Assembly: GCF_001244995.1 (NCBI RefSeq)
Contig: NZ_LN869529.1
Span: 1,258,957-1,322,956 of the forward strand
DNA: 64,000 nt
Origin: Intestinimonas massiliensis (ex Afouda et al. 2020)
GTDB taxonomy: Bacteria > Bacillota > Clostridia > Oscillospirales > Oscillospiraceae
Reading direction: 5' to 3'
The notes beneath the pieces were generated by a model that worked only from the letters and a program-made list of their open reading frames with translations, was not told the DNA's origin and did not search any database. A program made the translations under genes and the position numbers. This document shows, piece by piece, positions 42,921 to 51,586 of this stretch; the first letter of the stretch is position 1; each line of letters opens with the position of its first letter.

Positions 42921-43844
42921 CTATACGATGGTCACATACTTCCGGATGTCGTCCCGCATGGCCACGGCGGCGGCTCTGGCCGCCTCCTGGTAGTCCGTGC
43001 CGTCCCTGCCGGTCTTCTGCCAGGCACACATGATGGACCGGGAGGCGTTGACGATGGCTCCGTGGCCGTATTTGTTGAAGGCGTACTGCACGTCCTCGGC
43101 GGTGCCGCCCTGGGCACCGTAGCCGGGCACCAGAAAGAAGGTGTGCTCCAGACGTCTGCGCAGCTCCCGCATGTCGGAGGGATAGGTGGCCCCCACCACC
43201 GCCCCGGCCAGATGGAAGCCGTACCTGCCCTCGGTGCCCTTCCCCAGCTTGGCGGTCATGTCCCCCATGACCTTGTAGACCAGCCGGTCCCCGGCCACCA
43301 TATTCTGCAGCTCCCCGGAGCCGGGGTTGGAGGTCTTGACCAGCAGGAACAGGCATTTGTCCCCGGCCTTGCAGGCCTCCACGAAGGGCTCGATGGTGTC
43401 GGAGCCCATATAGCCGTTGAGCGTGACGCAGTCGGCGTTAAACACTGGGTGGGACGCCTCCCCCACCCGGGTTTCCCCCAGCCAGGCGTCGGCGTAGGCC
43501 TGGGCGGTGGAGCCGATGTCCCCCCGCTTGATGTCGGCGATGACAAAGAGGTCCTTTTCCCGGGCATAGGCGATGGTGCGCTCCATCACCTCCAGGCCCC
43601 GCCAGCCCAGCCGTTCGTAGTAGGCGGCCTGGGGCTTTACGGCGGGCACCACGTCGCACAAAGCGTCGATGAGTCCCTGATTAAACGTCCAGACGGCCTC
43701 GGCCGCCCCCTGGAGGGTCTCGCCGTACGTCTCATAGCTGGCTTTGAGGATATGGGGCGGGATCTGCTCCGGCTTGGGGTCCAGCCCCGCCACGGTGGGA
43801 TTTTTCTTCGCCCGGATCTTCTCCTGTAGTGCGTCGAACGACAT
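42921..43844 (-). CDS. pyrF: Orotidine-5'-phosphate decarboxylase (type 2)
   Basis: 307 aa, the long type-2 form. The catalytic segment is FVIADIKRGDIGSTAQAYAD (DxKxxD); the N-terminus is NPTVAGLDPKPEQIP. It makes UMP from OMP. Its ATG follows the pyrC stop directly (TAGATG). Confidence 0.95.
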   Translation of the reverse strand: MSFDALQEKIRAKKNPTVAGLDPKPEQIPPHILKASYETYGETLQGAAEAVWTFNQGLIDALCDVVPAVKPQAAYYERLGWRGLEVMERTIAYAREKDLFVIADIKRGDIGSTAQAYADAWLGETRVGEASHPVFNADCVTLNGYMGSDTIEPFVEACKAGDKCLFLLVKTSNPGSGELQNMVAGDRLVYKVMGDMTAKLGKGTEGRYGFHLAGAVVGATYPSDMRELRRRLEHTFFLVPGYGAQGGTAEDVQYAFNKYGHGAIVNASRSIMCAWQKTGRDGTDYQEAARAAAVAMRDDIRKYVTIV

Positions 43845-45125
43845 CTATTTGCCCTCCTGATAGATTATTTTTCCGTCCACGATGGTGTATTTGACCCGGC
43901 CCTTCAGGGTTCGTCCGGCGAAGGGGGTGTTGCGGCCCTTGGAGGCAAACTGCTCCGGGTCCACCGTCCACTCCTCGTCCGGGTCGAAAATGGTGAAGTC
44001 GGCTCCCCCGCCCAGACTGAGCCGCCCCTTGGGGATGCGGAGAATAAAGGCCGGATTGATGGTCATCTTGCGCAGGATGTCCGACAGGTCCATCACCCCG
44101 GTGTGGTAAAGGCTGGTGAGCGTCACAGCCAGAGCTGTCTCCAGCCCCACCATGCCGCTGGGGGCCTCGGGCAGAGGCCGGGCTTTCTCCTCGGCGGAGT
44201 GGGGAGCGTGGTCGGTGGCGATCACGTCGATGGTGCCGTCCTTCAGCCCCGCCAGAATCCCCTCCACGTCCAGCCGGGTCCGCAGGGGCGGATTCACCCG
44301 GGCCAGGGTCCCCCGGCTCAGGAGCTCGTCCTCGGTCAGGGCGAAGTACTGAGGACAGGTCTCACAGGTGATGGGGACTCCTTTTTTCTTAAACTGCCGG
44401 ACGATCTCCACCGACCGGGCCGTGGAGATGTGGCAGATGTGGACGGCGGCTCCGGTCTCCTCAGCCAGCATGGCGTCCCGCATGACCTGAAGCTCCTCCG
44501 CAATGGCGGGCCGGCCCGGCAGGCCCAGCGCCCGGGAGACCCGGCCTTCATTGACGGCGTAATTTTTCACCATATCGGCGTCCTCACAGTGGGACAGGAT
44601 GGTAAGCTCCTGCCGTCTGCACCGGATCAGGGCGTCCCGCAGCAGGTTGGCGTTCTGCACCGGCATCCCGTCGTCCGACAGGGCCACCGCTCCGGCTTTC
44701 TTCAGCGCGGCGGCATCGGTGAGCGCCTGTCCCTTCTGCCCCCAGGTCACTGCGCCGATGGGCCACACGTGGACCCCACAGGCCTGCGCCGCCTTCTGCC
44801 GCACCAGGGCGATGCGCTCGGGGCAGTCGGTGGCGGGGCGGGTATTGGGCATGGGCGCGATGGAAGTGAACCCTCCCCTGGCGGCTGCCAGGCAGCCGGT
44901 CTGTATGGTCTCCTTGTACTCAAAGCCGGGCTCCCGCAGGTGGACGTGCATGTCCACCAGTCCGGCGCATACCGTCAGCCCCCGCGCATCAATGACCCGG
45001 GCGGACGGCGCGGTCAACTCACTGCCGATCACCGCCACCCGGCCGTCCTCCACGAGAATGTCCATGACGCCGCCGATGCCTCCCACCGGGTCCACCACGC
45101 GGCCCTTTCGGATCAATAGCTTCAC
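43845..45125 (-). CDS. pyrC: Dihydroorotase
   Basis: 426 aa from GTG 45123-45125 (VKLLIRKGRVVDPVGG). Type I dihydroorotase with zinc ligands DMHVHLREPG, the HCED loop ILSHCEDADMV, CHISTARSVEIV and DVIATDHAPHSAEEK. It forms dihydroorotate from carbamoyl aspartate. First gene of pyrC-pyrF-pyrK-pyrD. No carbamoyl-phosphate synthase or pyrB is in the window. Confidence 0.95.
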   Translation of the reverse strand: MKLLIRKGRVVDPVGGIGGVMDILVEDGRVAVIGSELTAPSARVIDARGLTVCAGLVDMHVHLREPGFEYKETIQTGCLAAARGGFTSIAPMPNTRPATDCPERIALVRQKAAQACGVHVWPIGAVTWGQKGQALTDAAALKKAGAVALSDDGMPVQNANLLRDALIRCRRQELTILSHCEDADMVKNYAVNEGRVSRALGLPGRPAIAEELQVMRDAMLAEETGAAVHICHISTARSVEIVRQFKKKGVPITCETCPQYFALTEDELLSRGTLARVNPPLRTRLDVEGILAGLKDGTIDVIATDHAPHSAEEKARPLPEAPSGMVGLETALAVTLTSLYHTGVMDLSDILRKMTINPAFILRIPKGRLSLGGGADFTIFDPDEEWTVDPEQFASKGRNTPFAGRTLKGRVKYTIVDGKIIYQEGK

Positions 45126-45227
45126 GTTCCCCGACCTTTCCTCGTTACACAAAGAAAGGGACCAGGTCCCCCCGCCCCTTCCGCTTCTTTTCTTCTGCGC
45201 GCCGCAGTCGCCGCGGCGGTCGTTGTT

Positions 45228-45256
45228 ATTATATCGTGATATGCATGATTTAGCAA
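45228..45256 (-). promoter_or_regulatory. Promoter of the pyr operon
   Basis: Minus strand TTGCTA (45251-45256) and TATAAT (45228-45233), 17 nt apart. The ~100-nt leader that follows is GC-rich and contains GGGGGACC / GGTCCC pairing, but I see no PyrR-binding consensus. Confidence 0.75.
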
Positions 45257-45310
45257 CGGATTTTTCGGTTTTTCCGGGTACAATATCAATGGAAAAGGAG
45301 GATGATTCTT

Positions 45311-45478
45311 GTGTCAAAACACCCGTTTTTAACCGGCATTGGCATGGGCGCCGCCGCCGGCGCCGCTCTGGGCATGGCGATGGCTCCCAAAAAGAAGGAA
45401 ATGAAAGCCGCCGCCCGGAAGGCAGTCCGCGCCGTAGAGGACGCCGCCGGGAACATCAACGACGCTATCGGCCGCTGA
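45311..45478 (+). CDS. Small glycine/alanine-rich membrane-associated protein
   Basis: 55 aa from GTG 45311, with AAAGGAGG upstream. It opens VSKHPFLTGIGMGAAAGAAL, a GxxxG-type glycine zipper helix, followed by KKKEMKAAARKAVRAVEDAA, a basic amphipathic helix. It resembles short YtxH-like proteins. Followed at once by a strong terminator, so it is a compact real transcription unit. Confidence 0.65.
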   Translation: MSKHPFLTGIGMGAAAGAALGMAMAPKKKEMKAAARKAVRAVEDAAGNINDAIGR

Positions 45479-45479
45479 G

Positions 45480-45521
45480 GACTGCGGTCCCGCTCCATCC
45501 TGGAGCGGGACCGCAGTTTTT
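45480..45521 (+). terminator. Terminator after the small glycine-rich protein gene
   Basis: Stem ACTGCGGTCCCGCTCCA / TGGAGCGGGACCGCAGT with a short loop followed by TTTTTT. Confidence 0.95.
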
Positions 45522-45543
45522 TCCGGAAAAAGAAATTTTTCTG

Positions 45544-45572
45544 TTGACAACCCTCCCGCGAGGTGCTAATAT
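45544..45572 (+). promoter_or_regulatory. Promoter of the tRNA-Ala array
   Basis: TTGACA (45544-45549) and TAATAT (45567-45572) with 17 nt between, about 50 nt before the first tRNA. A 7-bp inverted repeat CGCTGCG / CGCAGCG follows in the leader. Confidence 0.7.
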
Positions 45573-45620
45573 AATATGCGTTCGCTGCGGATATTTTTCA
45601 GCGCGCAGCGGTTCCAATAT

Positions 45621-45696
<76 letters not shown>

Positions 45697-45717
45697 ATTA
45701 TAACTGAATATTGATGT

Positions 45718-45765
45718 GGGGGTATAGCTCAGCTGGGAGCCCGGTACAAGCGTGTACCTACCCCT
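45718..45765 (+). ncRNA. tRNA-like unit 1 (48 nt) sharing the 5' 22 nt of tRNA-Ala
   Basis: Identical to the tRNA through GGGGGTATAGCTCAGCTGGG plus AG, then diverges. It can still fold: acceptor-like GGGGGTA with TACCCCT (7 bp including one G-U), D-arm GCTC-AGCTGG-GAGC, and a hairpin GGTAC-AAGCGT-GTACC. No anticodon arm of tRNA-Ala, no T-arm, no CCA. Confidence 0.5.
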
Positions 45766-45828
45766 GTTGGGATTGCTTGAAAATTGAATATCGAAAGTAA
45801 ATTTGCTTAAAGGCAACTCTCCTCATCT

Positions 45829-45876
45829 GGGGGTATAGCTCAGCTGGGAGCCCAAACCTGACGGTTGCGTACCCCT
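45829..45876 (+). ncRNA. tRNA-like unit 2 (48 nt)
   Basis: Same 22-nt 5' end and the same length as unit 1. Acceptor-like GGGGGTA with TACCCCT, D-arm retained, central hairpin AACC-TGAC-GGTT of different sequence. The pairing is kept although the hairpin sequence changed. Confidence 0.5.
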
Positions 45877-45927
45877 CTTGTGAGAACTTAAAAAAGTTAA
45901 AGTTAATAAATGCACTTTCCCACATCT

Positions 45928-45977
45928 GGGGGTATAGCTCAGCTGGGAGCCCGATACAATCGTGTACCAGCACCCCA
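45928..45977 (+). ncRNA. tRNA-like unit 3 (50 nt), partly degenerate
   Basis: Same 22-nt 5' end. The hairpin GATAC-AATCGT-GTACC pairs 4 of 5 and GGGGT pairs with ACCCC. It resembles unit 1 in sequence (TACAA-CGTGTACC core). Confidence 0.45.
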
Positions 45978-45994
45978 CACAAAACTGAATAAGA

Positions 45995-46112
<118 letters not shown>

Positions 46113-46185
46113 CTTAGATAACTTGTCTTACTTCAAGGCAAGTTTTTTCTTTTGCCTATTCCCTGCCGGGAATGGGCTTTTGTTT

Positions 46186-47802
46186 TTACGCGGCGATCTC
46201 CACAATGTCCAGCCCCAGGCTGAACTGTGCAAAGTCAATGTTGAAATCAATGTGCAGCTTGTAGTCCCGATAGACCTCCACCCGGCGGATCAGGCAGTTG
46301 ACGATCATTTTCTTTGCCTCCAGGCTGGCCGTGTCGTAAAGATCTGCCCAGGAGATTACATTGTCGTACTGCTCCTCCAGGGAGTGCAAAACGGTCTGCC
46401 CTTCCTCATAGGCGGCTTGTGCGTCCTCAAACTGCTTTTGTAGTTCGGTGCATTTGGCCTCAGCCTCGGACACCATAGAGCCTAGCAGGTCTTTGGAAAA
46501 GGTGCTTTCCCCTCGCAGAGCCTTGATGACTTCCGCTTTGAGCATATCCAGTTCATCGGCTGCCTTGGTGTAGTCGACCCGAATGGAGCGGAGCAGATTT
46601 TTTCGTTCTTCCATCTTTTCCCGATAGCGAGCGTTGACAATCTCGCTTTTCGGGATTGCCTTCATGCGCTCAAAGATTTGCCGCACCAGCTTGTCGATGA
46701 TCCTGTCCAGGATATGTGCCGTGTAGCCCGTCTGCCCGTCGCAGTCAGTCTGCTTGCGGGTTTTGCCATAGCAGATGTACCGCACCCGCTTGATTACCCG
46801 GTGGGGATCTTCTTTACAGGGATAGGCCTTGCCGCTGGTGGTGAGGTTGAGCCGGGCACCACAATGGCCGCAGTACACATTCCCGGACAAGAGCGACTGG
46901 CCCGCGATGTTGCGGGGAACGGTACGCTCCGTTTCATTGGCCCGGTTAGTACGAATCCGCTGGGCCTCCTCAAACAGTTCCGGCTCTATGATTTGCAGGT
47001 GGGGCAGCACCGGGGAGCGGCTTTCCCCGCTGCGGAGTACGCCGGTATAGGTCAGGTTACAGAGGATGCCCCGGATGGTGGCGTGGTGCCACATCTTGCC
47101 GCTCCGGGCCCGGTAGCCCTGGTTATTCAGGTGGGTGGCGATTCGCTGGGCCCCATAGCCCTCATGCACATACTTGTCAAAGACAATGCGGACAACGGCG
47201 GCCTCGGTTTCATTGAGAGCCAGCTCGTAGACCTCATGCTTGCGCTTATTCACGCGCCCGCTTTTCACAAGGTCATAGCCATAGGGGGCGACGCCGCCCT
47301 TAAAGCCTCCATCCTCCACAAGCTGCCCCAGGGCGGTTTTGGTACGTATGGAGGTTTTTTCGCTTTCACCGTCCGCTTGCCAGAACCGGATGTAGTTGGT
47401 GAGTTTGTCGGTGTGGTTGTCAAACCGCTGTTCGCCCTCCTGGGTGCTCCAGACCCGGACGCCGTTCTTGACGAACCATTCCACCACAAAGGGCGTTTCA
47501 TCCGCGATCCGCCCGATGCGGTCAAACATGAACACCAGCAGAATATCAAACTTGCCCTGCCGGGCCCGTTCCTTGATGATTTGCAGCTTGTCCCGGTTTT
47601 CCGCCCGTACCTTGTGACCGGAAACGCCGTCCTCCTGTTCCTCGTGAACAATTGTCCAGCCCATTTTCTCACAAAAGGCGTGGCAGGCTTTCCGCTGCAT
47701 GGGAATGTCGGCCTGGTTTTTATCGTTGTGATCCACCTGCTTATCGGTAGACACCCGGTATAAACAATCAACGCGAGTGCCAGTTATCATTTGATTTTCC
47801 AT
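46186..47802 (-). CDS. Large serine recombinase (integrase/excisionase) of the conjugative element
   Basis: 538 aa. Catalytic resolvase domain at the N-terminus (DCLYRVSTDKQVDHNDKNQ with the nucleophile Ser; FDILLVFMFDRIGRIADE). Recombinase domain from ~170 (GGVAPYGYDLVKSGRVNKRK, GYGAQRIATHLNNQGYRARS). Zinc ribbon CGHCGARLNL with a later Cys pair, then a long coiled coil and a C-terminal region. TnpX/Tn4451-like enzymes insert and excise elements at short cores. Its position just right of the tRNA array suggests the element's left end lies between 46095 and 46186. Confidence 0.93.
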   Translation of the reverse strand: MENQMITGTRVDCLYRVSTDKQVDHNDKNQADIPMQRKACHAFCEKMGWTIVHEEQEDGVSGHKVRAENRDKLQIIKERARQGKFDILLVFMFDRIGRIADETPFVVEWFVKNGVRVWSTQEGEQRFDNHTDKLTNYIRFWQADGESEKTSIRTKTALGQLVEDGGFKGGVAPYGYDLVKSGRVNKRKHEVYELALNETEAAVVRIVFDKYVHEGYGAQRIATHLNNQGYRARSGKMWHHATIRGILCNLTYTGVLRSGESRSPVLPHLQIIEPELFEEAQRIRTNRANETERTVPRNIAGQSLLSGNVYCGHCGARLNLTTSGKAYPCKEDPHRVIKRVRYICYGKTRKQTDCDGQTGYTAHILDRIIDKLVRQIFERMKAIPKSEIVNARYREKMEERKNLLRSIRVDYTKAADELDMLKAEVIKALRGESTFSKDLLGSMVSEAEAKCTELQKQFEDAQAAYEEGQTVLHSLEEQYDNVISWADLYDTASLEAKKMIVNCLIRRVEVYRDYKLHIDFNIDFAQFSLGLDIVEIAA

Positions 47803-47875
47803 GTATAAGCCATCCTTTCAAATGTCATTTAGGCAGGTGAAAAGAGGCTTTTTGTACGCAGGATTTTTGAACTTG

Positions 47876-48088
47876 TCAAGGTGCATAAGGACTACCCCCA
47901 CCATTATTATCCCTCTGTTCCGAGGGCTTGACAAGGATGACTCCAGGCCGGGGGGATGAGGTCTGCGCCACAAAGGACGAAAGCAAAATCTGCTTGACCT
48001 GCCCGATGGCCGCTGTGTTTTGCGACTCTGCAAAGGTGGCGGATATTTCAAACCCATCAATGGCAAAAACGGCATTTGCTTTTGGCAT
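47876..48088 (-). CDS. TnpW-like transposon-encoded small protein
   Basis: 70 aa: PKANAVFAIDGFEISATFAE then AAIGQVKQILLSSFV. The beta-strand/helix plan and the position beside a large serine recombinase match TnpW proteins of Tn4451-type elements; sequence similarity judged by eye is moderate. AGGAGG precedes the ATG. Confidence 0.6.
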   Translation of the reverse strand: MPKANAVFAIDGFEISATFAESQNTAAIGQVKQILLSSFVAQTSSPRPGVILVKPSEQRDNNGGGSPYAP

Positions 48089-48143
48089 ATACGGCCTCCT
48101 CTCTCATGGACGGACTGACATAAACAAACTCCCCGTTGTCCCG

Positions 48144-48199
48144 TGGGGCAAGGAACAGGGCCAGCACCGTTTCCGATGCTGGCCCTGTTCCTTGCCTCA
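48144..48199. repeat. Long perfect hairpin (20-bp arms) in the ICE left region
   Basis: Arms 48147-48166 and 48177-48196 are perfect complements (GGCAAGGAACAGGGCCAGCA) with a 10-nt loop; three more outer base pairs follow after one G-T. It abuts palindrome copy 1. No poly-U on either side, so it is unlike a simple terminator. Confidence 0.7.
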
Positions 48200-48223
48200 C
48201 TTCTGGACAAAGTGTCCATAGGT
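48199..48223. repeat. ICE palindrome family, copy 1
   Basis: Core TGGACA-AAG-TGTCCA at 48204-48218 with partly degenerate outer arms (ACTTC / TAGGT). Intergenic, directly after the 20-bp-arm hairpin. Confidence 0.65.
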
Positions 48224-48229
48224 CTAAAG

Positions 48230-48470
48230 ATGGGGCCGCCGCGCTCATTTCCTTGGCCTGTCGTTAGACAGCAATACTCGGCGCGACGGCCCCGCGCAAA
48301 GGGGCGGCGGCCCGGACGGCCAGGTAGCCAGCCTGACCCGGCGGATCGTGGCCGTGGGATGGCCTGTCCCACTTGCGGCGCTGGTGTCAGACACCCGCCG
48401 CTAAGCTCCCCAACGCTATATCGGGGCCCCGGTGTCCATTTGCGGAGAGGAACCTCCTCTCATATACCAC
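48230..48470. other. Non-coding GC-rich region with nested inverted repeats; possible transfer origin
   Basis: No supported gene. It contains GTGGGA / TCCCAC (48354-48372) and GCGGCG-CT-GGTGTC-A-GACACC-CGCCGC (48375-48401). Dense inverted repeats in a non-coding ICE segment are compatible with an oriT or structured RNA, but no nic-site consensus was identified. Inference only. Confidence 0.3.
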
Positions 48471-48500
48471 CAGAAAAAAGGGGCCAAATGGAGATGGCAA

Positions 48501-48923
48501 TTAGAAATTTTCCTGCAAATATTTTTTCATCTGCTTGATACCGCTCTCCACCGAGTGCCGGACGGCGCTTTTGTCTACGCCCTCTTCGCGGGCGATCTGA
48601 CGGTAGCTTTTACCCAGAATCAAATAGGCGTCCACGCGGCGCCCCTGGATCTCCTGCAGAGAATTGAGGGCGTTCCACAGACGAAAGAACAACTCCTTGC
48701 GATCCATGAGTTCCTGGGGGCTGGGCTCGTGCAGGCAGGCGGAATATTCGATCCCATCGTCACAATCCAGGGAATAATAAGCCTTGTTGTAGCGCACCCG
48801 TTCCGTATGGGCGGCTTCGCGCCGCCTGCTGGCCATGAGCTCCTCGGCCACTTCGTCAGAAACCTCTGTGTATTCATCGTGGGTGTACCACGGGTAAAAG
48901 TCTTTCAGATTGATGGTCGTCAT
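48501..48923 (-). CDS. ICE-encoded sigma-70-like regulatory protein
   Basis: 140 aa. The N-terminus (LKDFYPWYTHDEYTEVSDEV) and the C-terminal region-4-like HTH (GKSYRQIAREEGVDKSAVRH) match the sigma-like proteins of Tn916- and Tn4451-type elements. The middle has SLDCDDGIEYSACLHEPSPQ. It likely directs or modulates transcription of element genes. GGAGG precedes the ATG. Confidence 0.8.
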   Translation of the reverse strand: MTTINLKDFYPWYTHDEYTEVSDEVAEELMASRRREAAHTERVRYNKAYYSLDCDDGIEYSACLHEPSPQELMDRKELFFRLWNALNSLQEIQGRRVDAYLILGKSYRQIAREEGVDKSAVRHSVESGIKQMKKYLQENF

Positions 48924-49229
48924 TTGTAATTCCTCCGTTCAGATGGTTAGGGGGTGAATGGCAATCTGAACGGGGGAAGGTGGAGAGCGGCATCGAAACT
49001 CAACTCGTTTCTTTTTTCTTGATATGAATCGCAGTACACTTTGTTTTCCGTACCGAACTTCTATGCAACATTGAAATTCACATTCGACAACTCAGAAAAC
49101 CAAAGAGGCCTGGGATTCATCGAAACCTCCCTTCACCAAACAAATGAATTGTAATACCTAAAAAAGGCGCACTGTGATGAATTTAGTCAGAAAAGAGTGT
49201 ATTGTAAAATATTTTTGAGGTGAATTACA
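48924..49229. other. Intergenic region, AT-rich, no gene seen
   Basis: About 300 nt between divergent sigma-like and XRE genes. Base composition shifts from GC-rich to AT-rich here. It presumably holds both promoters, but I could not assign a clean -35/-10 pair. Confidence 0.4.
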
Positions 49230-49580
49230 ATGCAATCTTATTCTAGGCCTTTAGGCGACGCAGTAAAGCGTGCGCGAGCTGAACTTGGTTTCACCCAGAA
49301 TCAAGTTGCAGAAGCGGCAGATATTGATGTGCGTACAGTACTGAACATAGAGAACTATAAAGGCAATCCTAAAATGGAAGTGCTCTTCCCTCTTGTACGT
49401 GTGTTGAAAATGGACTCTAGAGAGATTTTCTATCCAGAAATGCGTCGTGAAAGTCCAGCAATTCGCCGGTTGCGCTTCTTGATAGAAGAATGTAGCGAAG
49501 AAGAAGCAGAGGCTTTAGCACCTGCGATAGAGTCTATTCTGTCGGTATTGAGATCAAAAACAGCTGCTACGGTTGGCTAA
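49230..49580 (+). CDS. XRE family transcriptional regulator (ICE cargo/regulation)
   Basis: 116 aa. HTH at residues 10-65 (GDAVKRARAELGFTQNQVAE, DVRTVLNIENYKGNPKMEVL). The C-terminal helix pair SEEEAEALAPAIESILSVLR may dimerise. AT-rich relative to the ICE backbone, so probably of different origin. GAGGTG before ATG 49230. Plus strand, opposite most of the element. Confidence 0.85.
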   Translation: MQSYSRPLGDAVKRARAELGFTQNQVAEAADIDVRTVLNIENYKGNPKMEVLFPLVRVLKMDSREIFYPEMRRESPAIRRLRFLIEECSEEEAEALAPAIESILSVLRSKTAATVG

Positions 49581-49587
49581 TCATAAA

Positions 49588-49627
49588 AAAGAGAGCCTGC
49601 GTCCCTTATATTGGGGAAGCAGGCTCT
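49588..49627 (-). terminator. Terminator between convergent XRE and KTR genes
   Basis: Stem GAGCCTGC / GCAGGCTC with a ~20-nt interior; TTTTTT on the minus strand side. Confidence 0.65.
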
Positions 49628-49633
49628 TCATGC

Positions 49634-49879
49634 CTAAGTGTCAGGCTCTTTGCTTACTACCATTTTCAGTTGTACGACATCTACCCTGATTTCCTTTTTA
49701 CATTTCGGGCAGTAAAGAGGGAATTTCACAAGGACAGTATCTGCATATATTTTTGTTCGTGTCTTTCCACCACAGATTGGGCAGCAAACCCACAGTGAGC
49801 CTTGTTGATCGTTTTTTACTGGTTCTATTCCGTCGTGTCTCTGCGTTAATCGGCGGGATCTATCAGACGAAATATACAT
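49634..49879 (-). CDS. Cysteine-rich KTR domain protein
   Basis: 81 aa. Two zinc-binding knuckles (CCPICGGKTRTKIY and YCPKCKKEIRVDV) surround the KTR motif that names the family. These small proteins are frequent on clostridial conjugative elements; function unknown. ATG follows GAGGGT. It lies 12 nt after the DUF4179 gene. Confidence 0.8.
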   Translation of the reverse strand: MYISSDRSRRLTQRHDGIEPVKNDQQGSLWVCCPICGGKTRTKIYADTVLVKFPLYCPKCKKEIRVDVVQLKMVVSKEPDT

Positions 49880-49891
49880 ACCCTCAAAAGG

Positions 49892-50953
49892 TCAGTTGGC
49901 TTCGATCGAGATTTGATGATTTCCGTATTTCACATAGTCTACCTGAGACAGATCCAACGGAGCAGCGAACACATAATACTCCATGCCTTCCATACCCGCA
50001 GTCTCACTAATAGCTACTGTGGAGCCGTCCTTTAAGACAACTTCCAAGGGACCGACATACGGAACAATGCGGTTGTTGTTAGGTTCTGTAGCGGAGTAAC
50101 TGAAAGTAAGGCTCAAAGGCGAAAGAGTCAGGTTCTCCAGCGTACTGGTATATCCATATTCTTCATCCGTCCAGGTCAGGCCAGCCGTATCCAGCGAGAG
50201 TATCTCGGTATCATTATAAAGGGTAATGTCGAAGGAAAACTCTCCACTCAGAATTTGAGTATATTCCTTTTCGGGAGTCTGAAGCCATAGTCCATGAAGG
50301 GTAAGCTGCTTGGACACCTCGTCATTGAAACGGACATCGGTTCCGGTTTGAGCTCCAATCCAGATAACAACTTCTTTCAAATTATCCTGGGGATTTTCAT
50401 CAGGGAGCCAATCACATTTGAGGATGTAACCACTATCGGAATATGCACCATCCTCAAAGGTAAGCTCCAATGCTTCACCAGGCCCAAAAAGCTGGTAGCT
50501 TCCATCTGTCTTGCTATCATAATCAGGCAGAATCACATCTTCCGGTGCCTTGATCTGGAGACGGAGATAGTAAACGTTTTCGTCGGCCAGAGCTGCAATA
50601 GGTGTAATAGTTGTGCCGTTGCTGGTTACACCATTCTCAAAAGTCTTTCCCATCTGGTCAATGATCTGAATCTGGCCATCCGAAAGAGAGCCATTCTTTT
50701 CAGCAAAGAAATTTTGAAGCAGCGCTCCCGCACCGAGTACATGACCAACTGCCAATGCAGAAACAGTAAGTGTAGAAATGATTGCTGCAACCGCCAAAAA
50801 ACGAAGTGGACGGATGTGTTTCCGCGGTTTATTCATTGATACTTTATTCATAGTTAACTCCTTAATCCGTGACGAGGAGTAAGGAGTAGTAATGCCCAAA
50901 TCCAAACCCTCTACCGGGTATGAATCCAGCAAATCGGAAATATTACGCTTCAT
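49892..50953 (-). CDS. DUF4179 domain anti-sigma-like membrane protein
   Basis: 353 aa. Short cytosolic N-terminus (MKRNISDLLDSYPVEGLDLG), one transmembrane helix at ~50-70 (FLAVAAIISTLTVSALAVG), then the extracytoplasmic DUF4179 domain (LQNFFAEKNGSLSDGQIQII). A beta-rich C-terminal half follows. It overlaps the ECF sigma gene by 11 nt and is its likely membrane anti-sigma. AT-rich cargo. Confidence 0.8.
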   Translation of the reverse strand: MKRNISDLLDSYPVEGLDLGITTPYSSSRIKELTMNKVSMNKPRKHIRPLRFLAVAAIISTLTVSALAVGHVLGAGALLQNFFAEKNGSLSDGQIQIIDQMGKTFENGVTSNGTTITPIAALADENVYYLRLQIKAPEDVILPDYDSKTDGSYQLFGPGEALELTFEDGAYSDSGYILKCDWLPDENPQDNLKEVVIWIGAQTGTDVRFNDEVSKQLTLHGLWLQTPEKEYTQILSGEFSFDITLYNDTEILSLDTAGLTWTDEEYGYTSTLENLTLSPLSLTFSYSATEPNNNRIVPYVGPLEVVLKDGSTVAISETAGMEGMEYYVFAAPLDLSQVDYVKYGNHQISIEAN

Positions 50954-51494
50954 TAACAAATCCCTTCCTCGTCAGTATTTCTTTTAGTTTTGCGCGACCT
51001 CTTCTTAGCCTGGTTTTGATGGTTGATTCATTGATTGCCATGCTAAGGGAGATCTCTTGAATCGTTTGAGCGTAGTAATAATATCGTAAAAAAATCTCTT
51101 GATCTTGTTCCGGCAACGATTGGATTGCTTTACGAACGAGCTGTTGCTCCTCGGCCTGCTCAACATCATTCAGCGGATCATTGGGGCCGGGAATATCAAG
51201 AAAATCATCTTCTAGCGGAAGAGTCTTTCCCATCTTCCGCAACTTGTTTTTTGCTTTATTTCTCGCAACGGCAGCAAGCCATCCTTTTACAAAACCCGGT
51301 TTCAATTCGGATGATTGCTGCCATGCAGCCAGAAATACATCTGATACGACCTCCTCTCCGTCCTCCTGGGACATAGCACCGCGAAGAATATTCCATACCA
51401 CAGTAGACACATAAGGTATGTAAATATCCATAAGCGATTCTAGCCCAGATGGATCACCAGTTTGCATTTTATGCAATATGGCATCTTCTCTCAT
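50943..51494 (-). CDS. ECF sigma factor on the conjugative element
   Basis: 183 aa. Region 2 (DPSGLESLMDIYIPYVSTVV, QEDGEEVVSDVFLAAWQQ, WLAAVARNKAKNKLRKM) and region 4 (AIQSLPEQDQEIFLRYYYYA, SMAINESTIKTRLRRGRAKL). Paired with DUF4179; second ECF/anti-sigma pair in the window, but unrelated in composition to the chromosomal one. Confidence 0.9.
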   Translation of the reverse strand: MREDAILHKMQTGDPSGLESLMDIYIPYVSTVVWNILRGAMSQEDGEEVVSDVFLAAWQQSSELKPGFVKGWLAAVARNKAKNKLRKMGKTLPLEDDFLDIPGPNDPLNDVEQAEEQQLVRKAIQSLPEQDQEIFLRYYYYAQTIQEISLSMAINESTIKTRLRRGRAKLKEILTRKGFVNEA

Positions 51495-51586
51495 AAGAAA
51501 GGCTCCTAACTGTCTTTGAAAGCTGCTTTCGCTTATAATATCACATCATTTTAATGCTAGGTTTCAAAAATTTTTGCTTTTGATGG

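Noticed and set aside
45126-45227. PyrR-type attenuator in the pyr leader
   Set aside because: GC-rich stems are present but I find no PyrR-binding consensus and no clear terminator/antiterminator pair.
48097-48372. Longer minus-strand frame extending the TnpW-like gene upstream
   Set aside because: The upstream part crosses the 20-bp hairpin and palindrome, is Arg/Pro/Gly-rich and lacks a ribosome site; AGGAGG sits at the shorter start.
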